From: Cupriavidus nantongensis
GTDB lineage: Bacteria; Pseudomonadota; Gammaproteobacteria; Burkholderiales; Burkholderiaceae
NCBI RefSeq assembly: GCF_001598055.1
Contig: NZ_CP014845.1
Span: 1,674,001-1,738,000 of the forward strand
DNA: 64,000 nt
Direction of reading: 5' to 3'
The stretch's first letter is position 1, and every line of letters begins with the position of its first letter. The notes under the pieces are model-generated. The model was not told the origin of the DNA. It did no database searches and saw only the letters and a program-made list of their open reading frames with translations. This document shows, one piece after another, positions 1 through 8,959 of this stretch. The translations under genes and the position numbers were made by a program.

Positions 1-230
1 ACGATCGGCTGGCACTTGCCCCTCCCTTCGTGGATCGGGCCGGGCCACTGGAACACCACCGCGATGTTGAGGCCGTCGAGCCGCACGTCGCCGTAGTAGC
101 CATCGTGGATCGAGATCGCGCCCATGGCTTCGCAGAAGCCCCTGGTTGGCAGTGCGTTGAATTGGCAGGGGCAACCGTAGGAGCAATTGCAGTTGATCAG
201 CTCGGTGCCTTGGATTTCCCAGGGGGTCAT
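1..230 (-). CDS. DUF1326 domain protein (partial, N-terminal part)
   Basis: The gene begins with ATG at 230 behind a strong AAGGAGGA ribosome site and runs off the left edge, so only about 76 residues are present. The N-terminus (MTPWEIQGTELINCNCSYG, then CPCQF) carries the cysteine-rich CNCSYGCPC motif typical of DUF1326 proteins. The function of that family is not established; the clustered cysteines suggest metal or redox chemistry, which is inference. No signal peptide is visible, so the protein is probably cytoplasmic. It is divergent from the small membrane protein at 405. The family call is fairly sure; the role is unknown. Confidence 0.8.
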   Translation of the reverse strand, partial: MTPWEIQGTELINCNCSYGCPCQFNALPTRGFCEAMGAISIHDGYYGDVRLDGLNIAVVFQWPGPIHEGRGKCQPI

Positions 231-404
231 GGCAGTCCTCCTTGCGCTTGACGTCTAGAGCGCCTGCTTATCGTCCCCGCACGATGGGCAGTCTGGCTTG
301 AATCTAGTGTGCAGCAGGGCGAAGTCAAGGCGCGATCTGCGCCAGCATGTGCGCTCGGCTTTCCATAGCGTGGTGATGTACCATCCCCGCAAACGGAGGT
401 CGCC

Positions 405-695
405 ATGCCTGCACCGATGCGGAAGTGCCTGTGGTGGTACAAATTGTGCTGGATCCTGGTATTGCTGTGCGTTTGCGCCTGGCTGGCCGGTGCGCCCGGG
501 CTGCTGGTGGTCGGGCTCTATATCGCCGCTTCGGCGGCAGGCGGCGCTTCGGCGGAGTACCTGGAACAGATCCGGCCAACCATCGTCGCCGATTTCGTCT
601 GGTTCGTTGCCGTGGCAGCGCTGATGCTGTTCCCGCTTGCGCTGGCGATCCACAGCGTGCGCATCTATCGCCTGAGCCGGACGGACTGGACGTAG
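405..695 (+). CDS. small two-helix membrane protein, unknown function
   Basis: This 96-residue ORF starts at an ATG with a GGAGG-type ribosome site just upstream. It has two hydrophobic stretches, about residues 12-38 and 61-83, and ends in a short basic tail, so it is probably an inner-membrane protein with two spans. The N-terminal segment is rich in Cys and Trp (CLWWYKLCW). I recognise no family. It ends 3 bp before the convergent end of the Bug-type receptor gene. Reality of the gene is supported by the ribosome site and the membrane topology rather than by homology. Confidence 0.5.
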   Translation: MPAPMRKCLWWYKLCWILVLLCVCAWLAGAPGLLVVGLYIAASAAGGASAEYLEQIRPTIVADFVWFVAVAALMLFPLALAIHSVRIYRLSRTDWT

Positions 696-698
696 ACA

Positions 699-1667
699 CT
701 ATTCTGGCTGGATTCCGGATTGCTTCACTAGACTCCCCCAGCGCTCTACCTCCGCGCGCAGCCGGTCACCGAGTTGGGCGGGCGTCGACGCCTTCAGGTC
801 GATGCCCTGGCTGTCCAGCCGCGCCTTGGTCTGCGGGCTCGCCAGCGCCGCGCGGACTTCGTCGGCAAGCCGGTTCACCACCGCCGTCGGTGTCCGCGCC
901 GGCGCGACCAGGGCCCACCACTGGCTGACCTGCATGCCGGGCAACCTGGCCTCGGCGGCAGTCGGCACGCCGGGCAGCGCGGCCGCGCGCGCCGGGCCGG
1001 TCACCATCAGCGCCGAGATCTTGTTGCCGCCAAGCAGGCTGCTGCCGCTTGCCAGCGTGGCGAAATGCCCCTTGACCAGTTGTGCGGAGACATCGGTCAG
1101 CGCCGGCGCCGAGCCCCGGTACGGCACCGGGTCGACCGGGATGCCGGCCTGGCTTTCCAGCATCTTGGCGGCCAGGTGGCTGATCGAGCCGTTGCCGCTG
1201 GTGGCAAGCTGCAGCGGCGTTCCCGCCTTGCGCGAATCCGCCAGGAAGCGCTGGATCTCTCCGGCGCGGTACTGCGTGCTGTCCGCGAACAGCACCAGCG
1301 GCGCCTCGCCCAGCAGCGAGACCGGCGTGAAGTCGCGCAACACGTCGTAGGGCATCTGGCGGAATACCGACGGCGCAACGGTGTGCGCCAGTTCGATCAC
1401 GCCCAGCGTGTAGCCGTCCGGCGCGGACTTGGCCAGCGTGTCGGCGCCGATGCGGCCGGAGGCGCCGGCGCGGTTGTCGACTACCACCGGCTGGCCCATC
1501 GATTCGCTCATGCGCTGCGCCACCGCACGCGCCAGCGCATCGGTACTGCCGCCGGCGGCCCAGGGCACGATCAGGCGGATCGACTTTTCCGGATAGGCCG
1601 CCAGCGCCGCCGGCATATGCGCCGCGAGGCAGCAGGTGATGGCAGTCAGCAGGTAACGCAGCTTCAT
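699..1667 (-). CDS. Bug-type tripartite tricarboxylate transporter receptor (TctC family)
   Basis: The 322-residue product has a clean Sec signal peptide (cleavage near ALA-AYPEK, residue 23) followed by the family hallmark YPEKSIRLIVPWAAGGSTD and the later PVVVDNRAGASGRIG segment. It would be a periplasmic binding protein that delivers a carboxylate or other small acid to a TctAB-type permease. No TctA or TctB gene is in the window, as is common for the many orphan Bug receptors of Burkholderiales. It lies 25 bp downstream of the PLP enzyme gene on the same strand, so the two are probably one operon, and the divergent LysR gene is the likely regulator. The ligand cannot be read from sequence. 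Confidence 0.9.
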   Translation of the reverse strand: MKLRYLLTAITCCLAAHMPAALAAYPEKSIRLIVPWAAGGSTDALARAVAQRMSESMGQPVVVDNRAGASGRIGADTLAKSAPDGYTLGVIELAHTVAPSVFRQMPYDVLRDFTPVSLLGEAPLVLFADSTQYRAGEIQRFLADSRKAGTPLQLATSGNGSISHLAAKMLESQAGIPVDPVPYRGSAPALTDVSAQLVKGHFATLASGSSLLGGNKISALMVTGPARAAALPGVPTAAEARLPGMQVSQWWALVAPARTPTAVVNRLADEVRAALASPQTKARLDSQGIDLKASTPAQLGDRLRAEVERWGSLVKQSGIQPE

Positions 1668-1692
1668 GAGTGTCTCCCCAAGGTGTTTGAAT

Positions 1693-2865
1693 TTATGCCT
1701 GGCCCGGATCGCGGTCGCCGCGCGCGGTCAGCATCAGCATCACGGCTTCGGTCCGGTCGATGCGCCCGTCGGCGCGTAGCGCCTGTGCCGCGGCAAGGCC
1801 CGCGCCGGCGCACAGTTCGACCCAGAATCCCGCGGCTGAAAGATGGCGGGTGCCGTTGCGTGCCGCCGCGTCGTCGACCACCACCGCACCGCCGCCCGAG
1901 CGCCTGACGGCAAGGACCTGCTGGGCGGTCACGGTGGAGCCGGCGGTGGAGAACTGAAGCGTCGTGCCGGCGAAGTCGGCCTGCTGCGACGCGCCCGCCA
2001 GCACCCGCGACAGCCGTGGAAACGGCTCGACCGCCCACAGGCGCGGCAGCTTCGGCAGGTGCCCCAGCGCAACCAGGTCCCGCAGTGCGCTGTAGATGCC
2101 CCACAGCAGGTCGCCGCGCGCGGTCGGCACGATCACATGGTCGGGCCGGCACCCTTGCGCCACCCATTCCAGCGCAACGGCCCGGTAGCCTTCCACGCCG
2201 AATACCGGACTGCCCACCGCGGGCACGCTGTAGTTGGTCAGCGCGAAGGCGCCGTCGTCCCGGACGCGCCGGCGCACATGCGCCCAGCGCGCATGGCCGT
2301 TATCGCAAACGACGCGCCGTGCGCCGTAATGGCGTAACGCCGCGTCGAACACGGCGGGCAGCGCCTGGTAGGTCGCGACTTCGCAGTCCAGCCCCGCGGC
2401 GGCGCAATAGGCCGCCGCCGAAACCGCGGCGTTGCCGCTGGATGCCAGCACCACCTCGCGCGCGCCGGTATCGAGGGCCCGGCTGACGGCCTGCGCCGAC
2501 ATGCGGTCCTTGTGCGAGCCGGTCGGGTTCGCGCCTTCGTTCTTGATCCAGACCGACGCCACGTCGGCCAGCAACGCCAGCGCCGGCACCGGAATGCAGG
2601 GCGTGGCGCCCTCCCCCAGGGACACGCCGTCCAGGTAGGGCTGCCAGTGGCCCCATGTATAACTTCCGCTTTTCGGTGCAAAATCCAGTGCCTGGGCGTC
2701 GTAGACCGCTTCAAGGCTGCTTGGCTGGCCGGCGGCGGCGCAGGCCGGGCAGCCTTCCGGCATGTCGTCGAGCGGATAGCGCGCGTGGCAGGTGATGCAT
2801 CGCAGCGCCTGCATGGCCGGGTTGATGAGCGGTTGGGTCGGAGGCGGATTGCCGCTGGCGCGCAT
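1693..2865 (-). CDS. threonine synthase-like PLP-dependent enzyme
   Basis: This fold-type II PLP enzyme is about 390 residues from the ATG at 2865; an ATG at 2814 (MQALRCITC) is an alternative start, and neither has a strong ribosome site. It begins with a zinc-ribbon-like CITC...CPAC pair, as in threonine synthase relatives, and contains the PLP lysine in GSHKDRMS and an SSGNAAVSAAAY phosphate-binding loop. Typical reactions are beta-replacement or elimination on hydroxy- or phospho-amino acids. The pairing with a Bug receptor and a LysR regulator argues for a catabolic role rather than housekeeping threonine synthesis, which is inference. Diaminopropionate ammonia-lyase or threonine dehydratase-like activity is also possible. 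Confidence 0.75.
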   Translation of the reverse strand: MRASGNPPPTQPLINPAMQALRCITCHARYPLDDMPEGCPACAAAGQPSSLEAVYDAQALDFAPKSGSYTWGHWQPYLDGVSLGEGATPCIPVPALALLADVASVWIKNEGANPTGSHKDRMSAQAVSRALDTGAREVVLASSGNAAVSAAAYCAAAGLDCEVATYQALPAVFDAALRHYGARRVVCDNGHARWAHVRRRVRDDGAFALTNYSVPAVGSPVFGVEGYRAVALEWVAQGCRPDHVIVPTARGDLLWGIYSALRDLVALGHLPKLPRLWAVEPFPRLSRVLAGASQQADFAGTTLQFSTAGSTVTAQQVLAVRRSGGGAVVVDDAAARNGTRHLSAAGFWVELCAGAGLAAAQALRADGRIDRTEAVMLMLTARGDRDPGQA

Positions 2866-2972
2866 GGTAAAGACTGATGGCCGGAGTGAAAGTGGCTCGA
2901 GTCTATGCCAGCCCACGACGCCATTGCGCAGGCGTGCCGATGATCGACTTAAGTAAAACTTATAGGGTAGAG

Positions 2973-3887
2973 ATGGAGACAGCCGCCGACGATTCAGGTA
3001 TCAGCGCCCGCCAGGTCGAAGTGTTCCGCATGGTCATGCGCCTGGGCTCGGCGCGCCGTGCCGCCGAAGCGCTGCATATCAGCCAGCCCGCCGTGACCCA
3101 GATCGTGCTGCAGCTGGAAAAGGCGGCGCGGCTGAGGCTGTTCGACCGCAGCAAGGGGCGCATGGTGCCGACGCCCGAGGCGGCGTCCCTGATGGATGAA
3201 GTCGAACGGGTCTATGTCGGCCTCGACGCCGTGCAGCGCCGGATCGATCAACTGCGCGCGCATGAGGATACGGTGCTGCGCGTGGGGGTGTTGCACGCCA
3301 TGGCATCCAGCGTAATGCCGGCGGCGGTGGCGGACTTCATCCACAGCTATCCACGCGTGCGTTGCCAGCTGGAGGTCGACAGCTCGCGCGGCCTGCGCGA
3401 GCGCTTGCTGCAACGCGAACTCGATATCGCCTTCATGGGCGATGAAGCGGACACCAGCGGACTGACCGCTTCCGAGTTCTACGCCGTGCACGCCGTCTGC
3501 GTCGCGCCGGCAACGCATCCGTTCGCGGCGCGCACGAAGATCGGCATCGAGGACCTCGCCGACGTACCGCTGATCGGGCTAGACGCCGCCGACCCCGCCC
3601 AACGCCGGCTGCAGGCGTGCTTTGCCGAACTCGGCATCGCGCCGCGCTTCGTGACAACGACCCCGTACAGCCATACGCAATGCTCGCTGGCGCTGGCCGG
3701 TGCCGGCCTGGCGATCACCAATCCGCTGGTCGCCCGTACCTATGTGGCGCTCGGCCTGCGTAGCGTACCGCTGACCGCTCCGGTTCGGTTCCGCGCCATC
3801 CTGGCCTTCCATCCGGGCCTGGGACAATCGACCGCGGCACAGCAGTTCGTCAGCCTGTGTCGCCAGCGCCTGGCCGGTCTGCTGTAA
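2973..3887 (+). CDS. LysR-family transcriptional regulator
   Basis: The protein has an N-terminal winged helix-turn-helix (about residues 9-68, with ALHISQPAVTQ as recognition helix) and a LysR substrate-binding domain to the C-terminus. I chose the ATG at 2973 because LysR proteins usually start only a few residues before the DNA-binding helix; ATG at 2940 is in frame and would add 11 residues. It is divergent from the PLP enzyme and Bug receptor operon, the classical arrangement for control of a neighbouring catabolic operon with an effector ligand. The short AT-rich stretch just upstream, around 2948-2967, may hold the operator, but no clear T-N11-A box stands out. Confidence 0.88.
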   Translation: METAADDSGISARQVEVFRMVMRLGSARRAAEALHISQPAVTQIVLQLEKAARLRLFDRSKGRMVPTPEAASLMDEVERVYVGLDAVQRRIDQLRAHEDTVLRVGVLHAMASSVMPAAVADFIHSYPRVRCQLEVDSSRGLRERLLQRELDIAFMGDEADTSGLTASEFYAVHAVCVAPATHPFAARTKIGIEDLADVPLIGLDAADPAQRRLQACFAELGIAPRFVTTTPYSHTQCSLALAGAGLAITNPLVARTYVALGLRSVPLTAPVRFRAILAFHPGLGQSTAAQQFVSLCRQRLAGLL

Positions 3888-3912
3888 CGGGGACACGGCT
3901 GCGGCGACTTCC

Positions 3913-6900
3913 TCAGGCGGCATGGCTGCCGCACTGCGCCTCCAGCCGCTCCGCCAGTTGCTCGAGTTCGGCATCGATGGCTTGCCAGTCGGCGCCGACT
4001 GCGCCCAGCCCGGCGCGCCGCACGGTCTGTTCCAGCCAGCGGCAGGCCTGGCTTTGCACCGGATGGCCCATCACCGACAGCGCGCCGGCGAGCCCGTGCA
4101 GGCGCTGGGCGAAGGTTTCGGCATCGCCGGCGCGCAGCGCCTCGGCCAGCGCGCGCTGGTCGCTGCGCAGCGCATCGGCATGCAGCACGGCGCCGCCGGC
4201 GTGCAGGTCGGGCACCGTGCGTGCGGTCACGCGGGTGCCGGAGAAGTCTTCGAGCAGCTCGCGCAGCGTGGCCAGGCCGACCGGCTTGGTCAGGCAGCGA
4301 TCGATGCCGGCGTGCCGGCAGCGCTCGGCCACATCGGGCCCCACGCTGGCCGTAATGGCGACGATGGGCATGCCATGTCCCGCCTCGCGCAGGCGCCGCG
4401 CCAAGGTGAAGCCATCCATGCCGGGCATCTGCAGGTCGGTCAGGATCAGGTCGTAGTGCCGGCCCGACGCCAGCGACAGCGCCTCGGGACCGTCGCCGGC
4501 CAGGTCGACCGATTGCCCCAGGCTTTCCAGCTGCTCGCGCATGACCACCTGGTTGATGGGATGGTCCTCCACCAGCAGCAAGGCCAGCTGCGCAGCGGGC
4601 GCCTCGGCACGTGCCGGCGCGCAGGCGGGCACCGCCTCAACCTCCGCGCCCGCGGCGGCCGCGATGGCCGCGACCAGGCCTTGCCAGGCGTAAGGCGAGG
4701 CCACCACGGGGGTCTGGGTCAGGTCCGGTGCGATCGGCGCCAGCGCGGAAATCACGACATCGGCATCCGGGCATTGGGACAATGCTTCTTCGTCGCAGAC
4801 CAGCACGTCGACCGGCGTCACCGGGGGCGCGCCGGGATCGAACCTGACCGCGCGTGCGCCGTAGTACCGCAGCAGCTGCTCGACGCCCTGGTAGAGCTCC
4901 TGCAAGGTGACGTTCAGGCCGACGGTCAGCCCGCGCAACGCGGCCTGCGGCCAGGGCTCCGCGGGCGCTGGGATGCCGGCGCTGGCCAGCGGCAGGCTCA
5001 CGATAAAGCAGCTGCCCAGGCCCGGCTCGCTGACCACGCGGATCTCGCCGCGCATCAGCTCGACCAGCCGCCTGCAGATCGACAAGCCCAGCCCGGTGCC
5101 GCCATAGTGGCGCGTATCGGGCTGCTCGGCCTGCACGAACGGCTCGAACAGGCGGCGCTGGTCGTGCGCCGCAATGCCGATGCCGGTATCGACCACGCGG
5201 ATCTCGACGCCTTCGGCGCCGCCGCCCTGGGCAGAGCGCAGGCGCCTGGCCGTGACGATCACCTTGCCCTGCTCGGTGAACTTGACCGCGTTGCTGACCA
5301 GGTTGTTCAGGATCTGCTCCAGCTTGACCACGTCGGCCATCACCGGCTCGGACAGCGACGGATCGTTGATGCACAGCAGGCGCAGGTGCTTGCGCGCGGC
5401 TTCGGCGGCAAAGCCCCGCGTCACTTCCTCGACCACCTCGTCGAGCCGGCACGGCCGCGGCTGCAGCGACATCTGCCCGGCCTCGATCTTGCTGAAGTCG
5501 AGCACGTCGTTGATGATGTCGATCAGCGATTGCGAGGCGTGCTGCATCACGGCCAGCTGGTCGCGCTGGCGCGGCTCGAGCCGGGTCAGGCTCAGCAGTT
5601 CGATGCTGCCCAGCATGCCGTTCAGCGGCGTGCGGATTTCATGGCTCATGGTGGCCAGGAACGCGGACTTGGCCCGGTTGGCGGCGTCGGCCGCGCGGAT
5701 CGCCTCGCGCAGGCGTGCTTCGCCGCGGCGTGCCTCGGTGACGTCGTTGAGCGCGCACAGCAGTGCCGCGCGCACTTCGTAGGTGATCTGCACCAGGCGC
5801 ACTTCCAGGTAGCGCGTCTCGCCGTTGCGGCAGGCCATGTCGACATCGAAGCAAGGCAGCACCTGCGGCGGTCCTTCGGCGTTGGCACCGCTGCTGGCCA
5901 GGCGGGCCTCGCACGCGTCCTGCAGCTGCGCCAGCCCGGCGGGCGTAGCCTGGTCGATCAGCGACTGCGCCGCGGCATTGGACCGCAGTACCTGGCGCGT
6001 GCTGCGCTCGACGATCATCAGCCCCACCCCCGCCACCTCGATCACGAAGCGGCCCAGCGCATCGCTCTCCTGCAGGCGCTGGGACTGGCGCTGCGCCGGG
6101 CGCATGATGCGCCGGTCGACCAGCCAGATCCACGCGAAGATCAGCAACGACACCGAGCTGGTCAGCCCCAGCATCCACAAGGTGTTGTCCCGGAACTGCC
6201 CCCACACGCGGCCGAGCTCGACCACGGCCACGGTGCGCCAGCCCCAGGCGTCGAGCGGATACTCCAGCACCACGTCATGCTGCAGCAGCCCGTGCCGCAC
6301 CAGCGACGATCGCACCGTACCCGGCCGTGCGCCGTCCGCCGCAAGCGCCGCGGCCACGGGCGCCGCCAGCGGGCCGGCCGGCATGCCGCCGGGGCCCAGC
6401 ACCATGCCGGCATCGGTCACCAGCATGAAGTCGCCATCCACGGCCTGGCCGTCGGGCAGCATCGGTGACAGCGGGAACTCCATGGCGAGCACCGCGGCCG
6501 GCTCGCCACCGTCCTGCACCAGCGTGGCAAAGGTCACCGTGCGGATGCCGCTGATCCAGTCCTGCGCCGGCGGCAGCATCACCGCCTGGCCCGGATGGGC
6601 AAGCAGGCGCGCCAGCAGCGCCTCGCTGCGCAGCCGCTGCAGGGTGTCGCGCAGGAAGGCCTGGCGCGCGTCGTCGCGCTGCAACAGCATGCGCGCCGGA
6701 TCGAGCCGGCGCGGGATGACGTACAGCTGGTCGGCCTGCAGGTCGATCAGGTAGGCGTTCTGCACCTCGCGGTATTGCAGGTTGTTGAGGCGGAAGGTGA
6801 ACGTCATCACCTCGGCCAGTTCCTTCAGCCGTTTGCGCGGCACGCCGGCGCTCGCGGGTGGCACCAGCAACGCGATGTAGGGCCGGTCGCCGCGGCGCTG

Positions 6901-7221
6901 CAGGCGGTCGGTCCACTGCGTGTCGCGGACCGCCGCGACATCGTCGGCCAGGCCGATATCGGACAGCCGCGTCAGCGATCCCTGCGCGCGCACGGTCAGC
7001 GCTTCGGCCCGGTGCAGCGTCGACTGCAGGTCTTCGGATTGTGCGCGCAGCACCATGCCTTGCCGGTCGATCGCCTCGCGCAGGCGGTAATGGAGCAGCA
7101 CGCCCCAGGACAATACGGTCAGCCCCACCACGCAGGCCGAGAACAGATAAACCAGATAGCGGATCTGGCGAATGCTCAACGGCAATGCGGCGCTGCTGTC
7201 GGCCGGCATCAGCCTTTTCAT
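3913..7221 (-). CDS. hybrid sensor histidine kinase with REC and HPt domains (BarA/EvgS type)
   Basis: This 1102-residue membrane kinase has a transmembrane helix at about 22-44, a long periplasmic sensor region, a second helix at about 347-367, and a PAS-like segment. Next come a HisKA domain with phospho-His in SHEIRTPLNG (near 526) and an ATPase domain with DTGIGI and GGTGLGLSI boxes. A receiver follows with Asp in LILTDLQMPGMDG (near 927), then a C-terminal HPt domain with His in RLHGLAGAL. The layout predicts a multistep phosphorelay to a separate regulator. It is the last gene of a co-directional block with two LuxR-type regulators and a second hybrid kinase. Its signal is unknown. Confidence 0.92.
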   Translation of the reverse strand: MKRLMPADSSAALPLSIRQIRYLVYLFSACVVGLTVLSWGVLLHYRLREAIDRQGMVLRAQSEDLQSTLHRAEALTVRAQGSLTRLSDIGLADDVAAVRDTQWTDRLQRRGDRPYIALLVPPASAGVPRKRLKELAEVMTFTFRLNNLQYREVQNAYLIDLQADQLYVIPRRLDPARMLLQRDDARQAFLRDTLQRLRSEALLARLLAHPGQAVMLPPAQDWISGIRTVTFATLVQDGGEPAAVLAMEFPLSPMLPDGQAVDGDFMLVTDAGMVLGPGGMPAGPLAAPVAAALAADGARPGTVRSSLVRHGLLQHDVVLEYPLDAWGWRTVAVVELGRVWGQFRDNTLWMLGLTSSVSLLIFAWIWLVDRRIMRPAQRQSQRLQESDALGRFVIEVAGVGLMIVERSTRQVLRSNAAAQSLIDQATPAGLAQLQDACEARLASSGANAEGPPQVLPCFDVDMACRNGETRYLEVRLVQITYEVRAALLCALNDVTEARRGEARLREAIRAADAANRAKSAFLATMSHEIRTPLNGMLGSIELLSLTRLEPRQRDQLAVMQHASQSLIDIINDVLDFSKIEAGQMSLQPRPCRLDEVVEEVTRGFAAEAARKHLRLLCINDPSLSEPVMADVVKLEQILNNLVSNAVKFTEQGKVIVTARRLRSAQGGGAEGVEIRVVDTGIGIAAHDQRRLFEPFVQAEQPDTRHYGGTGLGLSICRRLVELMRGEIRVVSEPGLGSCFIVSLPLASAGIPAPAEPWPQAALRGLTVGLNVTLQELYQGVEQLLRYYGARAVRFDPGAPPVTPVDVLVCDEEALSQCPDADVVISALAPIAPDLTQTPVVASPYAWQGLVAAIAAAAGAEVEAVPACAPARAEAPAAQLALLLVEDHPINQVVMREQLESLGQSVDLAGDGPEALSLASGRHYDLILTDLQMPGMDGFTLARRLREAGHGMPIVAITASVGPDVAERCRHAGIDRCLTKPVGLATLRELLEDFSGTRVTARTVPDLHAGGAVLHADALRSDQRALAEALRAGDAETFAQRLHGLAGALSVMGHPVQSQACRWLEQTVRRAGLGAVGADWQAIDAELEQLAERLEAQCGSHAA

Positions 7222-7280
7222 TGATTACCTCGTATTCACGTCGAACCGCCGGGCGCGGGCGCGAGTTGCGCGCGGGCTGC

Positions 7281-7937
7281 TCACAACATGCCGCGCTGGA
7301 TGGCGAAGGCGGCAAGCTCGACGTCGTTGTCGGCGCCGACCTTGCGCATGACGCTCTGCTTCTGCGTGCTGATGGTCTTGACGGTGCGCCCGGTGCGCAC
7401 CGCGATTTCGGTCACGGACAGGCCGGACAGGTAGAGCCGCAGCACTTCGCTTTCGCGGGTGGTGAGCAGTTCGGCCCAGTCGTCGTAATCGCCCAGGCCG
7501 CGGCAGCGCCGGCCCCAGATCAGGTCGCAGGCGATCTCCGAAACCGAGGCGAGATCCAGGTGCGCCATCCGCACCGCCTTCACGACCTCGTCGGAGTGGT
7601 CGCGGGCGGTCACGACATTGCGGCAGCCATCCTTGATCAGCTGCAGCACGCCGGCGCGATCCGCGATGTTGGCGATGGCGACCACGCGTTGCCGCCCCAG
7701 CGAGGCCAGCCGCCCGCCCAGGCGCGCGTAGCCGCCGGAACGCGTCTCGTGGCCTTTGCCGAGCGGGAACCGCAGCGCCACCACATCGCAACCGCCCTGA
7801 CCCAGCGCCTGCACCAGGCCGCGTTCGTCCGAAACCAGGCCCGACACCTCGATGCAGGCGTTGGCCGCGAGCCGCCGACCCAACAGCCGCCGCGCCACAG
7901 GTTGCGAGTCCGCGACGATCACCCGGATTTTTTCCAT
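7281..7937 (-). CDS. LuxR/NarL-type response regulator with degenerate receiver
   Basis: The start is the ATG at 7937 (MEKIRVIVADSQP); the upstream in-frame extension looks non-coding. The C-terminal domain is a normal LuxR-type helix-turn-helix (LTTRESEVLRLYLSGLS and TVKTISTQK). The receiver is atypical: where the partner regulator has phospho-Asp (CDVIVTDYSMPG) this one has Arg56 (CDVVALRFPLG), the conserved Thr is Ala89 (VVAIAN), and the Lys position is Ala111. Only Asp10 of the acidic pocket remains. It probably cannot be phosphorylated in the usual way and may act as an auxiliary or heterodimer partner, as RcsA-like proteins do for RcsB; this is inference. It sits 59 bp before the hybrid kinase gene. 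Confidence 0.85.
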   Translation of the reverse strand: MEKIRVIVADSQPVARRLLGRRLAANACIEVSGLVSDERGLVQALGQGGCDVVALRFPLGKGHETRSGGYARLGGRLASLGRQRVVAIANIADRAGVLQLIKDGCRNVVTARDHSDEVVKAVRMAHLDLASVSEIACDLIWGRRCRGLGDYDDWAELLTTRESEVLRLYLSGLSVTEIAVRTGRTVKTISTQKQSVMRKVGADNDVELAAFAIQRGML

Positions 7938-8181
7938 GACCGCTTTACGCTCCAGCGTTGTCCCGGTCTCAGCATGGGCCATGCGCCGGGCTTTCGAAAT
8001 CAGCCAAGCCTGAAATGTCCGCGGTATTTTCTGATCAGCAGCTGCCGAGGGGCTGCGCGTCGGGTGCAGGCCCGCTATAACGGCGCGGGTCAGCGCCCGG
8101 TGCAAATCGGCAGGGAAAATGTGAGAGGGAAGGAGAAACGGAAGAAGCGAAGCCTAAACCCAAATGCTCACGCGGCCGCGA

Positions 8182-8826
8182 TTATCCCGCTCCACCCAGC
8201 AGGCCGTTGGTGCGGGCATATTCGTAAAGCTCATAATCGTTTGCCAGGCCCAGTTTTTTCATGGCAATGCTTTTTTGCGCGCTGATGGTCTTGCTGCTGC
8301 GATTGGCCTGGCGCGCAATCTCGATGACCGGCACGCCGGCCGCGCATTGGCGGATCACTTCGAGCTCACGCCGCGTCAGGATCGGGCGGCGCGACAGTTC
8401 ATCGAGCCCGCCCGAGGCGAGGATGGCGCGCACCGAGGCCGGCTGGTAGCTCAGGCCGCTAAACGCGGCACGCACCGCGGGAATCAGTTCCTGGACCGGA
8501 TCGGTCTTGTTGAGGATCACCGAAATGCCGACCTTCTGGATATTGCGGATCAGCGCCGGATTATCGAGCATGGTCATCACCACGATGCGCGTGGTGGGAT
8601 AGCGGCGCCGCAGCATCTGCAGCATCGGCAGGCCGTCGCCAAACTGCCCGCCTGGCATGGAGTAATCGGTGACGATGACGTCGCAGTCGGTGCTTTCGAG
8701 CAACGCCACCAGTTGCGTCGAATTGGTCGCGCTGCCCACGACCTGCATGCCTACTTCGAGCGCCAGCACACGACTCATGCCGTCCAGGACGACGGGGTGG
8801 TCATCGGCAATGATTATCTTGATCAT
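8182..8826 (-). CDS. LuxR/NarL-type response regulator (canonical receiver)
   Basis: The product is 214 residues, starting at the ATG at 8826 (MIKIIIADDHPVVLDG) with a GGGGG ribosome site. All receiver residues are present: Asp8/Asp9, phospho-acceptor Asp54 (VTDYSMPGG), Thr85 and Lys107 in VILNKTDP. The C-terminal LuxR domain reads LTRRELEVIRQCA and SSKTISAQK. It resembles EvgA/BvgA/RcsB-type regulators and is the natural recipient of phosphate from the HPt domains of the flanking hybrid kinases. Likely targets are the upstream fimbrial genes, by context only. Confidence 0.9.
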   Translation of the reverse strand: MIKIIIADDHPVVLDGMSRVLALEVGMQVVGSATNSTQLVALLESTDCDVIVTDYSMPGGQFGDGLPMLQMLRRRYPTTRIVVMTMLDNPALIRNIQKVGISVILNKTDPVQELIPAVRAAFSGLSYQPASVRAILASGGLDELSRRPILTRRELEVIRQCAAGVPVIEIARQANRSSKTISAQKSIAMKKLGLANDYELYEYARTNGLLGGAG

Positions 8827-8959
8827 TCTTACCCCCTGATTCTTCGGCTCCGTGGCCACGCAGCGGCGTGCCGTGGAACCGAGCCGGTATTTCAGTACCG
8901 GTCATCTTTGCTGACTTGAATATTAGGAGTATTCCGAAAAACCCGAATTAAGACATTCC

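Noticed and set aside
3922..6468. Long plus-strand ORF (848 codons) opposite the hybrid kinase gene
   Set aside because: Its product is low-complexity, His/Gln/Arg-rich and lacks any domain; it is the antisense shadow of a high-GC gene with clear kinase motifs.
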